DNA of 35,359 nt. It comes from an uncultured Chitinophagaceae bacterium (GTDB lineage Bacteria; Bacteroidota; Bacteroidia; Chitinophagales; Chitinophagaceae). Numbering within the stretch: the first letter of the stretch is position 1; each line of letters begins with the position of its first letter. Location of the stretch: NCBI GenBank assembly GCA_946885335.1, contig CAMPGG010000003.1, forward strand, positions 1-35,359, written 5' to 3'. Below are positions 34,501 through 35,359 of the stretch, piece after piece. The notes below the pieces were generated by a model. That model made no database searches. It had not been told where the DNA came from and worked only from the letters and a program-made list of their open reading frames with translations. Both the position numbers and the translations under genes were made by a program.

Positions 34501-35359
34501 CTATGTTGGCTTTAAATTTAAAAGTGAAAGGAACACAATTCTTTGCTGGTAAGCCTTCAAAATTAATTACGGGTTTCCTGATTTTTACAAATGCGGGTTT
34601 TACAAGTGTGTCTGTACAGCCATTTGTTCCGGTTGCTATCAGTGTTACATCGAAATCACCATACTTGTTATAAGTATGGGTTGGATTGGTTTGAGAAGAA
34701 ACTGCACTATCACCAAAATCCCAGGTATAATTTGTACCGCTTGTTGTGTTATTAAAACTAACGGTAAGGGATGGTTGACATTTTGTTGTATCCGAAGCTG
34801 TAAAAGAAAGTGTTGGCATGGGTAAAACAGTTATCGTTTTATCCAACGTATCAATACATGCGGCATAGGTGTTAATCAACCTGACATTATAGGTGCCCGG
34901 ATTTTGAAACGTGGTCATTCCATTATTCCGGTTATCAGTTGTACCATTGGAAAATATCCATCTTGCACTTATTGGCCTGGGGTTTGAATTATTTAAAAAT
35001 TGAACAGGTGTTCTTGGACAAATGCTGGCAGGTTCAATAAAATCTGTTGTTGCTTTACCAATCGTTACCTGCCTGGATGTTGAATCAACACAGCCCATAT
35101 TACTGCTAACAATCAGGGTTACGGTATAAACCCCATTCGTTGTATATCTTTTTGTGACGGTTGGGCCGGTGGTAATTGATCCATTATCCAGGCGCCAGGC
35201 ATAAGTTAGTGTTCCGGGACCAGTACTGCCTGTTGCTGAATATGTTATTGTTGCAGGTGCACTGCAAACATCGGGATCAACAAAACTTATTGATGGTTTA
35301 ACGCCAGTTGTTACATTAATGATATTAGGCTTTGTGATGAGTTTTGTGCATCCTTTGTC
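31547..35359 (-). CDS. Giant PKD-repeat surface protein with T9SS type B sorting domain (5' partial)
   Basis: The frame is open to the right edge, so at least 1270 residues are encoded and the N-terminus is missing; ATG codons inside, such as 35098, are internal. About a dozen PKD-like domains run in tandem, most with a (W/Y)xFGDG motif (WDFGDS, WNFGDG, WDFGDG and so on). One unit, near 32935-32992, has lost it (YNWNLSIATST). Each repeat has one Cys in the first strand and one in a GC(K/T/Q)DS strand, so a disulfide per domain is likely. The end is a type B gliding-motility CTD: EIFIPNTFSPNGDGRNDFF, FNRWGEVVFEN, GWDGKYKNG. The protein should be exported by the T9SS and held on the surface, probably as a stalk-like adhesin (inference). 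PorP/SprF follows immediately. Confidence 0.94.
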   Translation of the reverse strand, partial: DKGCTKLITKPNIINVTTGVKPSISFVDPDVCSAPATITYSATGSTGPGTLTYAWRLDNGSITTGPTVTKRYTTNGVYTVTLIVSSNMGCVDSTSRQVTIGKATTDFIEPASICPRTPVQFLNNSNPRPISARWIFSNGTTDNRNNGMTTFQNPGTYNVRLINTYAACIDTLDKTITVLPMPTLSFTASDTTKCQPSLTVSFNNTTSGTNYTWDFGDSAVSSQTNPTHTYNKYGDFDVTLIATGTNGCTDTLVKPAFVKIRKPVINFEGLPAKNCVPFTFKFKANIDAVDSVISYDWNFGDGSANSNLATPSHTYSNQGTYAVSLTITTSTGCTETFTLSDAIKVGTKPVPDFVADVTNACGDPGIQFTNLSTGATEYMWTFSDGSSSSEESPRHLFTDTGWVSVTLTAINNGCEEIITKDNYVYIKPSISKFDYRPDCNNKLLYSFIDRSIGATSWDWDFGDGTSYSGQIPPVHTYPSDGTYIVSLTTTNGTCTYTHSRTIIVSDNFPDFNTTVREGCKSFRPTIRSVINNRNFITQYLWDFGDGVERNGDPSGNASFTYTEAGNYNVTLTTVDTFGCRHSITKNNFIRVNGPEPYFNSINNYGCKGMIANFTDSTITDGINSIVNWKWDFGDGTIQSYTSAPFEHQYDSIGDYDVKLVVTDAKGCKDSVTSREFVKVSILKNDWSTSGETCPNAPLFFLDKTVSDLPFTSLWDFGDGSTATSEDASHRYTDTGYYTVKLVVKDIVGCQDSLIQTNAVRVALPDASFTANNFDTYCTPFQAIFKNTSSFSNRYNWNLSIATSTQPNPSIYYTDPGVYPITLEVTSPGGCKDTAIDTLVVHDVNEAKINYDPLLGCRPLPVNFAAFTEMNARFIWDFGDGNVVDTTVNEYTHLYDNFGAFVPKIILKEPEGCLITLTGTETIRVNGAKAKFDIAQLLFCDSGALSIFDSTTSRDRITRYTWNFGDGTISNAVVPVHNYTSPGIYPVSLLVETETGCKDSMTYRLPVKVVQSPLIAVTGDSVICVNERLNVNGIFLRPDTSSVSWSWQFGNGNGSGSQNPDPQQYPTGDYTVYSVATNSSGCQDSVLWNVKVNPLPEIFVTTPLTKIVGIPIPIPVTYSNNIQTYSWLPTNGLSCTDCPQPITNTKLSTDYVISVVDSNSCVNAEQVRVIVLCKGAEIFIPNTFSPNGDGRNDFFYPRGRGIERIRTLRIFNRWGEVVFENREFPVNDQLAGWDGKYKNGAPQAGVYVYQAELICENGEILTYKGNIALIL

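Noticed and set aside
31547..35359. Many short direct repeats that look like a repeat array or CRISPR
   Set aside because: They are spaced as PKD domains in a continuous frame (WDFGDG encoded again and again), not identical 25-40 nt repeats with unique spacers.
1..35359. tRNA, rRNA, prophage or transposase genes
   Set aside because: None recognised on either strand; all long frames belong to the families listed.

Overview
The window looks like chromosomal DNA of a gliding-type or environmental Bacteroidota, most likely from the Chitinophagales/Sphingobacteriales side. The evidence is the type IX secretion (T9SS) hallmarks (type A and type B C-terminal sorting domains, two PorP/SprF family proteins), AT-rich sequence with little visible Shine-Dalgarno signal, and promoters of the Bacteroidota TTG-N19-TAnnTTTG form. 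Species cannot be fixed from the sequence. I saw no rRNA, tRNA, CRISPR, phage or insertion sequence. The region reads as ordinary, densely packed chromosome with two accessory-flavoured parts: a signalling operon and two surface-protein cassettes.

Layout. 1-2041: YceI (cut by the left edge), a luciferase-like flavin monooxygenase and a DoxX membrane protein, a small redox/lipid-stress type cluster. 2247-9026: a signalling block of a soluble receiver-PAS-histidine kinase, a large CHASE3-HAMP-GAF hybrid kinase with three receivers, a CheR methyltransferase and a receiver-less CheB methylesterase, with no chemoreceptor, CheA, CheW or output domain. 9047-14500: CvfB-like S1 protein, then a convergent WecA/MraY-type glycosyl-phosphate transferase, a divergent GT2 glycosyltransferase, and recG, whose conserved N-terminus runs upstream of every usual start codon to an ATT. 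14560-19208: a 1194-residue PKD/type B-CTD surface protein followed by PorP/SprF. 19286-23500: FAD-linked oxidase, a small outer-membrane barrel protein, a LOG-family protein (minus strand) and an SSS-family symporter closed by a terminator. 23593-27842: O-methyltransferase, LysM glucosaminidase, hypoxanthine phosphoribosyltransferase, and a von Willebrand A surface protein.

The right part is on the minus strand: grpE-dnaJ (27.8-29.8 kb, with a good promoter), a 113-residue protein that is almost only a signal peptide plus a type A sorting domain, and a second type B PKD giant (at least 1270 residues, cut by the right edge) followed at once by a second PorP/SprF gene. Between the convergent vWA and dnaJ genes lie two inverted copies of a REP-like palindrome whose stems differ by compensatory changes.

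The points most worth a second look are the MCP-less CheR/CheB-kinase operon, the covarying inverted repeat pair, the ATT start of recG, the cargo-less type A sorting protein, and the repeated 'type B cargo then PorP' cassette.
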